Part shown: positions 25,801 through 32,645 of the stretch, one piece after another | How positions within the stretch are numbered: the stretch's first letter is position 1 | Layout of the letters: each line of letters opens with the position of its first letter | NCBI GenBank assembly: GCA_025450765.1 | Contig: JANWLS010000002.1 | Location: 1-33,789, forward strand | Length of the DNA: 33,789 bases | Direction: 5' to 3' | Source: Vicinamibacterales bacterium | GTDB taxonomy: Bacteria; Acidobacteriota; Vicinamibacteria; Vicinamibacterales; CAVVIG01 | Position numbers and translations under genes: made by a program | The notes under the pieces: generated by a model | Database searches by the model: none | The model's input: the letters and a program-made list of their open reading frames with translations, nothing else | What the model was told of the DNA's origin: nothing

Positions 25801-25945
25801 CGGCGTTCACGATGACCTGGGGGGGCGTGAGCTGCGGGAACTGCGCGATCGGCAGCGTCGGAATGGCGATCGCGCCGAGCAGCACGATCACGATGGCGCA
25901 GACGCTGGCCAGAATCGGGCGTTTGATGAAGACGTCGACGAACAT
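22811..25945 (-). CDS. RND efflux transporter permease (HAE1/AcrB family)
   Basis: 1044 residues, normal length, starting MFVDVFIKRPILASV as the family does. Proton-relay aspartates are in GLVVDDAIVVVEN (about residues 405-417); other family motifs are PIAQFPQLTPPQV, TSTSGNDGTSSITVTF, FPGTTGLLYQQFALTIAVSV and AAKNGILVVQFAEHLH (proton-relay Lys). It forms the inner membrane trimer that expels hydrophobic drugs or lipids. Substrate not predictable. It follows the membrane fusion protein gene by 46 bases and overlaps tolC. No regulator gene (TetR, MarR) is next to the operon, which is a little unusual. Confidence 0.95.
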   Translation of the reverse strand: MFVDVFIKRPILASVCAIVIVLLGAIAIPTLPIAQFPQLTPPQVIVNAVYTGANAQTVETTVTRPLEEAINGVQGMAYMTSTSGNDGTSSITVTFDISRDVDLAAVDVQNRVNQAEGLLPNEVKQIGVTVSKAAAGFVFGAAFYSANSEYSPLFVSNYLDVYVRDAVKRVPGVADVTIFGERRYAMRLWLDPDRLAAHNLTATDVVNALRDQNVQVAAGQVGAPPVPAGQSYQMSVRAVGRLTDPSQFDAVILKQGTDGSLVRVRDVGRAELGAETYGSSLRYNGQEAVGIGVTQLPTANTLDVYHNALQVLQQLSTRFPPGLKYSLAFDNTTVVSESIREVVITLLEAIGLVILVMFLFLQDWRATIIPTITIPVSLVGTFAFVKLFGFSINTLTLFGITLATGLVVDDAIVVVENVQRHIHEYHRSARESASEAMAEVMGPVIATALVLGAVFVPVAFFPGTTGLLYQQFALTIAVSVFISAFNALTLTPSLSALILRGERPKGFFFRNVDRGIEGGTRLFIRMLRHLMNQKVLVIVVFVGGLVATGWMYEKVPTGFVPSEDQGYFFVTVQGPEGASLQYTEGITKQAEKILDSFHDIDSVFTVNGFSFMGSGSNRAMMFAHLRPFDERTAAQDSAAAIVGQLYGRFRAITGAMVIPFEPPPIQGIGQFGGFQFELLDQSGGNIEDLANQAQSLAMRGNRTPGLAGLFTAFTANTPQLLVTIDRSKLKALGLQFTDVAQTLQTLLGSVYVNDFDFNDRAYRVYVQADQAFRNRPQDIGRYYIRTPSGQMERLSNLITVEQTTGPQIINHYNLFRSAEIDGGAAPGYSSGQAIQAMQQLAKNLPPGMTYEWTGLSLEEIKAGGQAIFIFALGLLLVYLVLAAQYESVVLPFIILLSVPLAILGALAAVWARGLVDDVYVQIGLVMLIGLAAKNGILVVQFAEHLHHEGRNIVDAAIEAAHIRLRPILMTSFAFIFGVLPLALATGAGSASRHSVGTAVVGGMVVSTMLNLIIIPVLYVAVRTVLPARHDRTDGLTPAPEGPHA

Positions 25946-25991
25946 GTCCTGCTCTCGTGTGAAGCGGCGGTGACGGCAGCCGGGCGCGGCG

Positions 25992-27137
25992 CTAGGCCGG
26001 CCGGATGGAGGCGCCGTCGAAGAGCGTCTGGGTGCCGGAGACGACGACCCGGTCGCCGGCCTTCAGTCCGCCCAGCACACGATAGTTGTTGCCTACGATT
26101 TCTCCGACTTGAATCGCCCGCTGGTGGGCGATGAGCGTTCCGTGCTGCTCGTCGGCGACGAAGACGAACGGCTGGCCATTGATGCGGACCACCGACAGCA
26201 CCGGCACGGTGAGGCCGGTCGTCGTCCGCCAGATGATGCGCGCCTGCACGAACTGGGACGAGCGCAGGGTCCCCTCGCCCGCGAGTCGTCCCTTGACGAG
26301 AATCGACTGTGTGGCCGGGTCGACGCTCGGCGAGATGTAGGTGACCGTCGTGTTCGCCAGCGTGTCGCCCTGCGGGTTCAGGATCGCGATCGGCAGGCCC
26401 AGGTGGAGATCGGCGGCGCGCGCGAGCGGCACCTGCACGTAAATCTCCAGCTCCTGATTGCGATCGATCGTGGTCAACTCCGTGTCGGACGTCACGTGCG
26501 TGCCGACGCGGATCGGAATGTCGCCCACGGTCCCATCGGTCGGCGCGTTCACGGTGTAGTACTGAAGCGTCACCTGGCCCTGGTGGAGCTGCGCCTGCAG
26601 CGCGTCGAGCTGCGCCTTCGCCGTATCGAAGGTCGTCTGCGCCTGGTCGAGCTCCTGCTGGCTGATCGCGCCCGCCTTGAGCAGGGTCTGCGCGCGATCG
26701 AGCTGCTGCTTGGCGTAGCCGACCGCCGCCTGCTGCGCCTGCAGGCTGGCGCTCTGGCTGGACACCGTGGCGCGCTGCCGCCGCGGATCGATCTGGAACA
26801 GCGGCGCGCCCGCCTTCACCCGGTCGCCGGATCGGACGAAGATGCGGACGACCTGGCCGTCGACCTCCGGCTTGATGCTGGTCGACGACAGCGACTTCAG
26901 CGTGGCGACGAACACCGAGGCATCCTCGAGGGAGGTCGGCTCGATCGAGGCGAGCTTGACCGGCGAGGCCGGCGGCGGGCCCTGCTGGGCCGATGCCGCA
27001 TTCGAGCCGCCGCCACAGGCCGTCGTGAACAGCGCGACCGCCAGGAGTGCGGCCGGGAGGAACGCCGGAAATCGAGCACGGTCGGATCGGCCTTGATCGG
27101 AAAATGGGGTGCGCACAAGCAAGAACGACAAATGCAT
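25992..27137 (-). CDS. RND periplasmic adaptor (membrane fusion protein, AcrA/MexA type)
   Basis: 381 residues. The N-terminus has a hydrophobic stretch followed by TTACGGG, probably a lipoprotein processing site (Cys about 41), though the -3 position is Thr rather than Leu. Then: lipoyl half IKPEVDGQVVRIFVRSGDRVKAGAPLFQIDP, a coiled-coil hairpin rich in Gln/Ala (about 103-175), the second lipoyl half YTVNAPTDGTVGDIPIRVGTHV, beta-barrel and membrane-proximal part ending GLKAGDRVVVSGTQTLFDGASIRP. It bridges the RND pump and the TolC channel. The ATG at 27137 has GGAG directly next to it, too close for normal initiation, so the real start may be a few codons later (TTG or GTG codons exist). Confidence 0.92.
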   Translation of the reverse strand: MHLSFLLVRTPFSDQGRSDRARFPAFLPAALLAVALFTTACGGGSNAASAQQGPPPASPVKLASIEPTSLEDASVFVATLKSLSSTSIKPEVDGQVVRIFVRSGDRVKAGAPLFQIDPRRQRATVSSQSASLQAQQAAVGYAKQQLDRAQTLLKAGAISQQELDQAQTTFDTAKAQLDALQAQLHQGQVTLQYYTVNAPTDGTVGDIPIRVGTHVTSDTELTTIDRNQELEIYVQVPLARAADLHLGLPIAILNPQGDTLANTTVTYISPSVDPATQSILVKGRLAGEGTLRSSQFVQARIIWRTTTGLTVPVLSVVRINGQPFVFVADEQHGTLIAHQRAIQVGEIVGNNYRVLGGLKAGDRVVVSGTQTLFDGASIRPA

Positions 27138-27188
27138 CTCCAGATAAGACGCGCGCGGGCGGACTTCGTTCCAAGCCCAGCCTCCTAA

Positions 27189-27217
27189 CTTGACCCAAGC
27201 GCCCCTCGGGCGTCAAG
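27189..27217. other. Interrupted palindrome in the intergenic region of the RND operon and ridA
   Basis: CGCCC (27200-27204) pairs with GGGCG (27208-27212) with a 3-base loop; outer CTTGA (27189-27193) pairs with TCAAG (27213-27217) across a 6-base bulge. It lies about 50 bases upstream of the RND adaptor and just upstream of the ridA -10. Could be an operator or an RNA hairpin; no proof. Confidence 0.35.
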
Positions 27218-27227
27218 GGACACCGGC

Positions 27228-27233
27228 TATAAT
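27228..27233 (+). promoter_or_regulatory. -10 element (TATAAT) of ridA
   Basis: A perfect TATAAT lies 31 bases upstream of the ridA start. No -35 match is seen at normal spacing; a TTGACC at 27190 is 32 bases away, too far to be its partner. Confidence 0.5.
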
Positions 27234-27264
27234 GCCGCACCGTTTCCTTGCTGAAGGAGAGCTC

Positions 27265-27663
27265 ATGACCGACTCGACCCGCCACCGCGCCATCACGTCG
27301 CCGGCGCTGCCCGCGCCCGCCGGACCGTATTCGCCGGGCGTTGCCCTCGACCGCCTGGTCTTCGTCTCCGGACAGGGGGCGAACGATCCGAAGACCGGTC
27401 AGCTGATCGGGCCGGACGTGGACGCGCAGACGGAGCAGTGCCTCAAAAATGTGCAGGCCATTCTCGAGGCCGCCGGATCCAGCCTGCAGCACGTGCTGCG
27501 GTGCGGGGTGTTTCTGGCGGACATGCGGGATTTTCCGAAGATGAACGCCGTGTATGCGCGCATGTTCAACGGGCATCGCCCGGCCCGCACGACCATCCAG
27601 GCCGGGGCGCTCCCCGGCGACGGCATGCGCGTCGAGATCGATGCCATCGCGTATATTCCGTGA
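27265..27663 (+). CDS. ridA: RidA family enamine/imine deaminase
   Basis: 132 residues. RidA proteins hydrolyse reactive enamines (such as 2-aminoacrylate) made by PLP enzymes, preventing damage. Motifs: AGPYSPGVALDRLVFVSGQG near residues 20-40, CLKNVQAILEAAGSSLQHVLRCGVFLADMRDFPKMNAVYARMF and the conserved Arg in RPARTTIQ, then MRVEIDAIAY. Length is normal. The start is firm: AAGGAG sits 6 bases before ATG 27265. The sulfurtransferase gene follows by 57 bases on the same strand and may be cotranscribed. Confidence 0.93.
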   Translation: MTDSTRHRAITSPALPAPAGPYSPGVALDRLVFVSGQGANDPKTGQLIGPDVDAQTEQCLKNVQAILEAAGSSLQHVLRCGVFLADMRDFPKMNAVYARMFNGHRPARTTIQAGALPGDGMRVEIDAIAYIP

Positions 27664-27720
27664 AGAGGAGGCGCGGCGGCGGGGGCAGAATGACTCGCGT
27701 CCGCCCGCGCGGAGAATGAG

Positions 27721-28566
27721 ATGCCGTTCAGCACGTTGATGTCCACCTCGGAGCTCGCCGCCCATCTCGGAGACCCGGCCTGGGCGATCGTCGACTGCCG
27801 CTTTGATCTGCAGAACGCAGATGCGGGCGAGCAGCAGTATCGCGACGGACACATTCCCGGCGCGGTCTACGCGCATCTCGGCCGCGATCTGGCGGGACCG
27901 AAGACCGGCGCAAACGGACGCCATCCCCTGCCGTCGCCCGAGACGTTCGCGGCCACGCTGGGCAGATGGGGCATCGGGCCCGGCGTGCAGGTGGTCGTGT
28001 ACGACCAGCAGAACGGCATGTTCGCGGCGCGCCTCTGGTGGATGCTGCGCGCGTCGGGCCACGACGCCGTCGCCGTGCTCAACGGGGGTATCGCCGCGTG
28101 GCAACGCGAGGGCCGGCCGCTGCAGACCGGCGACGAGCACCGGACGCCGACGACGTTTACGGGCCGGCTGGCGCGCGAGCGCTGGATGACGGGAGACGAG
28201 GTGGCCGCCCTCGTCGGGGACGGCTCGCATGTGCTGATCGATGCCCGCTCGCCCGAGCGCTACCAGGGCCTGGTCGAACCGATCGATCCACGCGCGGGCC
28301 ATATTCCGGGCGCGACCAACCACTATTACGCCGACAATCTCTCGGCCAACGGACAATTCCGCGATCCGGCGGAACTGCGCGCGCTGTTCGCCGAGACCGC
28401 GGACACGCCGGCGAGCGACATCATCTGTTATTGCGGCTCGGGCGTGTCGGCCTGCCACAACCTGCTCGCGCTCGAAATCGCCGGCCGCCCGGGCGCCCGC
28501 CTGTACGTCGGTTCGTGGAGCGAGTGGTCGACCAACCCGGATCGGGATGTAGAAACCGGGGCCTGA
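27721..28566 (+). CDS. sseA: 3-mercaptopyruvate/thiosulfate sulfurtransferase (two rhodanese domains)
   Basis: 281 residues, two rhodanese modules. The first (1-130) is inactive, with YDQQNGMFAARLWWMLR in place of the Cys loop. The second carries the catalytic Cys238 in CGSGVSA (238-244), the loop type of 3-mercaptopyruvate sulfurtransferases (thiosulfate-preferring ones usually have CRKGVTA). Other motifs: IVDCRFDL, GHIPGAVYAHLGRDLAGP, VLIDARSPERYQG and GHIPGATN. It transfers sulfane sulfur to cyanide or thiols, cytoplasmic. GGAG lies 6 bases before the ATG. The gene symbol is given by family match; E. coli SseA is the model. Confidence 0.85.
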   Translation: MPFSTLMSTSELAAHLGDPAWAIVDCRFDLQNADAGEQQYRDGHIPGAVYAHLGRDLAGPKTGANGRHPLPSPETFAATLGRWGIGPGVQVVVYDQQNGMFAARLWWMLRASGHDAVAVLNGGIAAWQREGRPLQTGDEHRTPTTFTGRLARERWMTGDEVAALVGDGSHVLIDARSPERYQGLVEPIDPRAGHIPGATNHYYADNLSANGQFRDPAELRALFAETADTPASDIICYCGSGVSACHNLLALEIAGRPGARLYVGSWSEWSTNPDRDVETGA

Positions 28567-28632
28567 CCTGATGCCGCTCGAAGCGACGCGCCGGTGCGAG
28601 GATCCCGAGCGCGCTGTTTGCGCGAGGTACAG

Positions 28633-28656
28633 GCGGCGGGGGTGGGGCCCCGCCGC
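28633..28656 (+). terminator. GC-rich hairpin after the sulfurtransferase gene
   Basis: A perfect 9-bp stem made only of G and C (GCGGCGGGG, 28633-28641, and CCCCGCCGC, 28648-28656), loop of 6, followed by AAATTTGATT. It is 66 bases after the sseA stop and 20 bases before the next gene. The T-run is weak; it could also act as an attenuator for the downstream gene. Confidence 0.5.
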
Positions 28657-28675
28657 AAATTTGATTAATGCCGAC

Positions 28676-29020
28676 ATGCACACCGTGAAGCTTCGCGCGC
28701 GCTATCGCACCGCTCCCGGAAATCACGTGCGGCTCACCGTGCGGTTCGGTGACGCGCAGCTGGGCACGTCGCGCGTGATGCTGGACGAAGAGCTCCTCCT
28801 CGTCGGCGACGTCGAGAAGCTCGATCTCGGTGACGGCAGCGACCTGCGCGGCCGGCATCTCTCCGTCGTCTCGACGATTTCCGATGTGAACGCAGAGAGC
28901 GACCGGCTGCTCGCGAGCTATGAGCTGTCGGGCGGTCTCGAGCCGCTGCACCTCTCGCTGGAGCGGCACGCCGCCGACGAAGCGGCCGAGCGTTTCGTGG
29001 TGGACGTCTCACTCATGTAG
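28676..29020 (+). CDS. Small hypothetical protein, predicted beta-rich
   Basis: 114 residues; family not recognised. It begins HTVKLRARYRTAPGNHVRLTVRFGDAQLGTS and alternates hydrophobic and polar residues, implying a beta-sheet fold; there is no signal peptide, membrane segment or cysteine. A Leu/Asp-rich middle (LDEELLLVGDVEKLDLGDGSDLRGR) is followed by strands ending VVDVSLM. The ATG at 28676 is preceded by an AT-rich stretch rather than a ribosome-binding site; the frame is open to 28571, but that part overlies the hairpin. The next gene's signal peptide starts immediately after its stop, so the two probably belong together. Confidence 0.6.
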   Translation: MHTVKLRARYRTAPGNHVRLTVRFGDAQLGTSRVMLDEELLLVGDVEKLDLGDGSDLRGRHLSVVSTISDVNAESDRLLASYELSGGLEPLHLSLERHAADEAAERFVVDVSLM

Positions 29021-30293
29021 GCCTCCGAGGCGAGCAGCCCGGGTCCTCGTCGCAACGGTCGTCGGGGCGGGGCTGCTCGCCACGGGCGCCACGGCGCGCG
29101 CGCAGGCGCCCGGCACGACCAGCGTCGAAGACGTTCGCACACCGGAATCGCCCGCCTTCGTGCTGCTGGGCGTGGCTCCCAGCCTGGTTGAACGCCCGTC
29201 GACGCCGGCCGCCCTCTCGGTCACGCTCCTGTCCACGCTGGCCACCGGCGACAATGCCCTGCCGGCGCATTACGCGCTCGAGCTTGCGCCGTACTGGCTC
29301 GCCGCGCACCGCTCGCTCTCGCGCCAGGCCTACGAGCACCCGCACGTCGGCCAGTCGATTCTCCAGACGTTCTCGGTCTCCGTCGCCACCTCGAAGCCGC
29401 CGAAGAAGGTCGCCGCCGATGCGGTAGATGTCGGGGTCGGGATCAGGTTCGCGCTGCTGGCCGGACACGTGAACGCGAGATTCGACGATCTCGCGGCACG
29501 ACTCTCGGCGCTGCAGCTCGAGTATCAAGTCCTCGACGCCATCGCCTCGCGGCTTCCGCGCCGCCCGTCACCCTCTCCCGCGCTTCCTCCCGAGGTTGAA
29601 GCGCTATTCGACCAGCTGCAGGCGGACCCATCGATGGTCCGCGTTGAGGGCCTCTCCGCCGCGGCGCAGCAACGGGCCATCGCCGCCGCCAGGCGCGAGC
29701 TGGTCGACGCATGGACGATGCCCGAGGACCCCGGACACGCCGCGCTGGATGCCGTCCGCGCGACGCTCGAGCAACGGATGCAGAGCGCGGCGCGGCGCTT
29801 GTCGACCGAGGATCTCCGCCGGCGCGGGTGGATGGTGACCGTGGCGGGTGCCGCCGCCGCTCGCGTCCCCGCCGGGACCGAGACGGGCGTCGCCGCGAGC
29901 CGCTTGATGCGATGGGGCCTCTGGGCGACGCCGGCGTATCGCTTCGATACGCCGGCGATCGATCTCGTCTCCGTCGCACGGCTCACGGTCGATCGGAGCA
30001 CCGGGGCGCGGCTGGTCGACGTGGGCGGACGGCTGGCGCAGCAGGTCGGACACCTCACGTGGGCCGGCGAGCTCCTGCAGCGCTTCGCGCCGGTGTCGGG
30101 CGCATGGCCGGCACAGAGCCAGCGAGCGGCGCTCACGGTCGACTATCGCTTCACGCGCGGCCTCGTGCTGACGAGCGCCATCGGCAAGGACTTCGCGGCG
30201 CCGCTCTCGCCGGACACACGCGGCGGTCTCCTGAGCCAGCTCGGTCTGACCATCGGGTTCGGGAACGCACCCGTCGTCGAGCTATTGCCGTAG
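28920..30293 (+). CDS. Exported hypothetical protein, possible outer membrane beta-barrel; true start unclear
   Basis: 457 residues if read from ATG 28920. A typical signal peptide core (RRAARVLVATVVGAGLLATGATARAQA, about 29028-29108) appears right after the upstream stop, but no ATG, GTG or TTG exists in frame between 28923 and that core. The first 35 residues look like antisense-style noise. So either the start is at 28920, with a 101-base overlap, or a base error or frameshift near 29015-29020 hides the real start. The mature part begins with SPAFVLLGVAPSLVERPSTPAALSVTLLS and YALELAPYWLAAH, a middle helical region (about 200-300), and C-terminal alternating strands ending in VVELLP, suggesting an outer membrane protein. 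Function unknown. Confidence 0.6.
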   Translation: MSCRAVSSRCTSRWSGTPPTKRPSVSWWTSHSCRPPRRAARVLVATVVGAGLLATGATARAQAPGTTSVEDVRTPESPAFVLLGVAPSLVERPSTPAALSVTLLSTLATGDNALPAHYALELAPYWLAAHRSLSRQAYEHPHVGQSILQTFSVSVATSKPPKKVAADAVDVGVGIRFALLAGHVNARFDDLAARLSALQLEYQVLDAIASRLPRRPSPSPALPPEVEALFDQLQADPSMVRVEGLSAAAQQRAIAAARRELVDAWTMPEDPGHAALDAVRATLEQRMQSAARRLSTEDLRRRGWMVTVAGAAAARVPAGTETGVAASRLMRWGLWATPAYRFDTPAIDLVSVARLTVDRSTGARLVDVGGRLAQQVGHLTWAGELLQRFAPVSGAWPAQSQRAALTVDYRFTRGLVLTSAIGKDFAAPLSPDTRGGLLSQLGLTIGFGNAPVVELLP

Positions 30294-30317
30294 GCCACAG
30301 GCCACAGGCGCAGCTGA

Positions 30318-30323
30318 TAGCAT
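30318..30323 (+). promoter_or_regulatory. -10-like element (TAGCAT) before the PEGA gene
   Basis: TAGCAT ends 6 bases before ATG 30330, the same geometry as before arfB and greB. Two GCCACAGG copies precede it. Weak match; the gene could also be read through from upstream. Confidence 0.3.
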
Positions 30324-30329
30324 GACAAG

Positions 30330-31160
30330 ATGTCGCTGATGGATGACGATCCTGACGATCAGGCTTCGGGCGCGCCGTGGGGACGCCGTCTTCTCCTGCT
30401 CCTTGTGGTGATCGCCGCAGCGGCCGGGGTGTACTTCGGCGTCCGCTCGTATTTCGTCAGCCCGCCTCAGTCGGCGCGGGCGCCCGCGTCACAAACGCCG
30501 CAGCCGGCACCGGCGCCACCGCTCACACCGACGCCGCCGGCCGCCAGGCCGAGCGAGCCGCCGGTCTCGCGCGACGCCGCGCGCGCTCCGCGCCCGCGCG
30601 CCGCGCACCCGTCGGCGCCCACAGAGGCCGCGCCCGTCGCCCCCGCGCCGAGCGACACCACGCTGGCCGTGCAGAGCGATGTGGACGGCGCCCTTGTCTT
30701 CATCGACCGCAAGTACGTGGGCAAGACGCCGCTCTCGCCGCAGGCGATCGCGCCGGGCGCACATCGCCTCAACGTCTCCGCTGAAGGCTACGATCCGTAC
30801 TCCGAAAACATCGACGTCAAGCCGGGCGGGCAGTCGGTCGACGTCACGTTCAAGGTCGTCCGCGTGAACGAGCGCCTGGCCGTGAAGCACAAGCACGCGT
30901 TCGGCTCGTGCGAGGGGACGCTCATCGCCACCGTGAAGGGCCTCCGCTACCAGACGGATCACACGAGCGACGCGTTCATCGCGCCCTTCTCGGATCTGCA
31001 GGTGTTCAAAGTCGACTACCTGAAGAACAATCTTGAAATCAGGCTTCGCGACGGGCACACGTACAATTTCACCGAGCAGCAGGGTGGCCCCGACGCCCTG
31101 TTCGTCTTCCAGCGCGACGTCCAGAAGTCGATCGATCAACTGAAGAAACAAGCCGGCTAG
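30330..31160 (+). CDS. Membrane-anchored PEGA-domain protein with C-terminal PH-like domain
   Basis: 276 residues. A short cytoplasmic N-terminus (1-19), one transmembrane helix (LLLLLVVIAAAAGVYFGV, 21-38), a Pro/Ala-rich linker (46-108), then a PEGA domain (about 111-178: DGALVFIDRKYVGKTPLS, GAHRLNVSAEGYDPYSENIDV). The last 90 residues (FGSCEGTLIATVKGLRYQTDHTSDAFIAPFSDLQVFKVDY, then LEIRLRDGHTYNF) look like a bacterial PH-like domain. PEGA domains usually decorate cell-surface or periplasmic parts of regulators; ligand unknown. The arrangement puts PEGA and PH-like parts in the periplasm. There is no clear ribosome-binding site. Confidence 0.8.
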   Translation: MSLMDDDPDDQASGAPWGRRLLLLLVVIAAAAGVYFGVRSYFVSPPQSARAPASQTPQPAPAPPLTPTPPAARPSEPPVSRDAARAPRPRAAHPSAPTEAAPVAPAPSDTTLAVQSDVDGALVFIDRKYVGKTPLSPQAIAPGAHRLNVSAEGYDPYSENIDVKPGGQSVDVTFKVVRVNERLAVKHKHAFGSCEGTLIATVKGLRYQTDHTSDAFIAPFSDLQVFKVDYLKNNLEIRLRDGHTYNFTEQQGGPDALFVFQRDVQKSIDQLKKQAG

Positions 31161-31184
31161 CAGGTCTGCTACCCTATCCCGCGC

Positions 31185-31931
31185 GTGACGACGAGCCCTC
31201 TGGCCCTCCTGATGCTGTTCGGTGTCGGGGTCGTCGCCGGCTTCTTCAATGTGTTCGCCGGCGGCGGCTCCACCATCACCCTCCCGGCCCTCATCTTCAT
31301 GGGCCTCGATTCGACGCTCGCCAACGGCACGAACCGCGTCGGGATCGTGATGCAGAACCTCGCGGCGGTCCTCTCGTTCCGCAACGAGGGGCATTCGGAA
31401 ATGCGCCGCAGCCTGACGCTCGCCGCCTGGACGCTGCCGGGCGCCGTCGCGGGCGCGATCTTCGCGCTGAAGATCAACGATGCGCTCTTCGAGCGGATCC
31501 TCGCCATCGTCATGATCGCCGTCGTCGCGTCGATGTTCGCGTCGCCGGTGACGCGCGGCGCCGCGCGCCCGCACGGGCGATCGTGGCTGGTGTACCCGGC
31601 GATGTTCGCGATCGGCTTCTACGGCGGGTTCATCCAGGTGGGGGTCGGCTTCGCGCAGATGGCGACGCTCTTCCACCTCGAGGGCGCGAGCCTCGTGCGG
31701 GTGAACATGCACAAGGTGTTCATCGTGTTCATCTACACGCTGCCGGCCCTGGCGATCTTCGCCTGGTCGGGCAACGTGGACTGGATCATCGGCCTGGTGC
31801 TGGCCGCCGGTACCTCATGCGGCGCCTGGTGGGGCGCGCGCCTGGCGGTGCGCCGTGGGGATCGGCTGATTCGGTTCGTGCTGGTCGGGGCTATCATCGT
31901 GATGGCGCTGAAGCTGCTGGGAGCGTTCTAG
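31185..31931 (+). CDS. TauE/SafE-family sulfite/anion exporter
   Basis: 248 residues with about eight hydrophobic helices. Family features: the N-terminal half-repeat GVGVVAGFFNVFAGGGSTITLPALIFMGLD and the C-terminal half-repeat AIGFYGGFIQVGVGFAQMATLFHLEGASLVRVNMHKVF. Members export sulfite, sulfoacetate or other small anions across the inner membrane; the substrate is not predictable. The start GTG 31185 is supported by the family's N-terminus but has no clear ribosome-binding site. The stop shares one base with the start of the phosphatase gene (TAGTG). Confidence 0.88.
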   Translation: MTTSPLALLMLFGVGVVAGFFNVFAGGGSTITLPALIFMGLDSTLANGTNRVGIVMQNLAAVLSFRNEGHSEMRRSLTLAAWTLPGAVAGAIFALKINDALFERILAIVMIAVVASMFASPVTRGAARPHGRSWLVYPAMFAIGFYGGFIQVGVGFAQMATLFHLEGASLVRVNMHKVFIVFIYTLPALAIFAWSGNVDWIIGLVLAAGTSCGAWWGARLAVRRGDRLIRFVLVGAIIVMALKLLGAF

Positions 31932-32602
31932 TGACCCGTCTGTATCTGGTTCGACATGGTGCCACCGTCGCGGCGCCCGAAGATCGCTTTGCGGGCTCGA
32001 TCGACGTCGAGCTCTCCAAACGGGGCCGCGAGCAGGCGCAGGCGCTCGCGCGCCGGCTGTCGCACACGAAGATCGCCGCCGCCTATGCCAGCCCGATGCA
32101 GCGGACGCGCGACACCGCGGCGATCGTGGCCGCCCCGCACGGGCTCGTTCCGGGTGTCGACGACGCGCTGCGTGAGGTGAGCCATGGGCATTGGGAGGGG
32201 ATGAAGCGGGCGGACGTCGAAGCGCAGTTCCCGATGGAGTACGCCGCCTGGGAAGCCGACCCGTTCACGATCGCGCCCGAGGGCGGCGAGTCCGGCGCGC
32301 AGCTGATCGCGCGCACGCTCCCCGCCATCCGGCAGATCGTCGTGCGCCACGACGGCGAATCGGTGCTGATGGTCTCGCACAAGGCGACGATCCGGCTCGT
32401 GATCAGCTCGCTGCTCGGCTTCGATCCCCGAGGCTATCGCGATCGCCTCGACCAGTCGCCTGCGGCGTTGAACGTCCTGGACTTCAAGGATCCCGTCCGT
32501 GCGCGGCTGATGCTCTTCAACGACACCTCGCACTACGAGACCTCGCCGCATCCGTCGGGAGCACGGTTGTCGGGATGGTGGCGCGGGGAAGAACGCGGAT
32601 AA
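31931..32602 (+). CDS. Histidine phosphatase family protein (phosphoglycerate mutase-like)
   Basis: 223 residues. The phosphohistidine motif LVRHGAT places Arg8-His9 at the N-terminus; the second Arg is in SPMQRTRDTA, the acidic residue in REVSHGHWEG, and the second His in VSHKATIRL. It removes phosphate from a small substrate, for example alpha-ribazole phosphate or phosphoglycerate; substrate unknown. GTG start overlaps the stop of the transporter gene by one base, so translation is coupled. The C-terminal Trp/Arg-rich tail (SGWWRGEERG) is not conserved in the family. Confidence 0.9.
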   Translation: MTRLYLVRHGATVAAPEDRFAGSIDVELSKRGREQAQALARRLSHTKIAAAYASPMQRTRDTAAIVAAPHGLVPGVDDALREVSHGHWEGMKRADVEAQFPMEYAAWEADPFTIAPEGGESGAQLIARTLPAIRQIVVRHDGESVLMVSHKATIRLVISSLLGFDPRGYRDRLDQSPAALNVLDFKDPVRARLMLFNDTSHYETSPHPSGARLSGWWRGEERG

Positions 32603-32645
32603 GTTGAGCATTGCGAATTGAGAATGTAGAAAGGCGAAGCGCGGC

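Noticed and set aside
27190-27233. TTGACC paired with TATAAT as a ridA promoter
   Set aside because: The spacer is 32 bases, far beyond the usable 15-19.
25888-28683. A 931-codon minus-strand frame
   Set aside because: It runs across the RND adaptor, ridA and sseA in other frames; no motifs.
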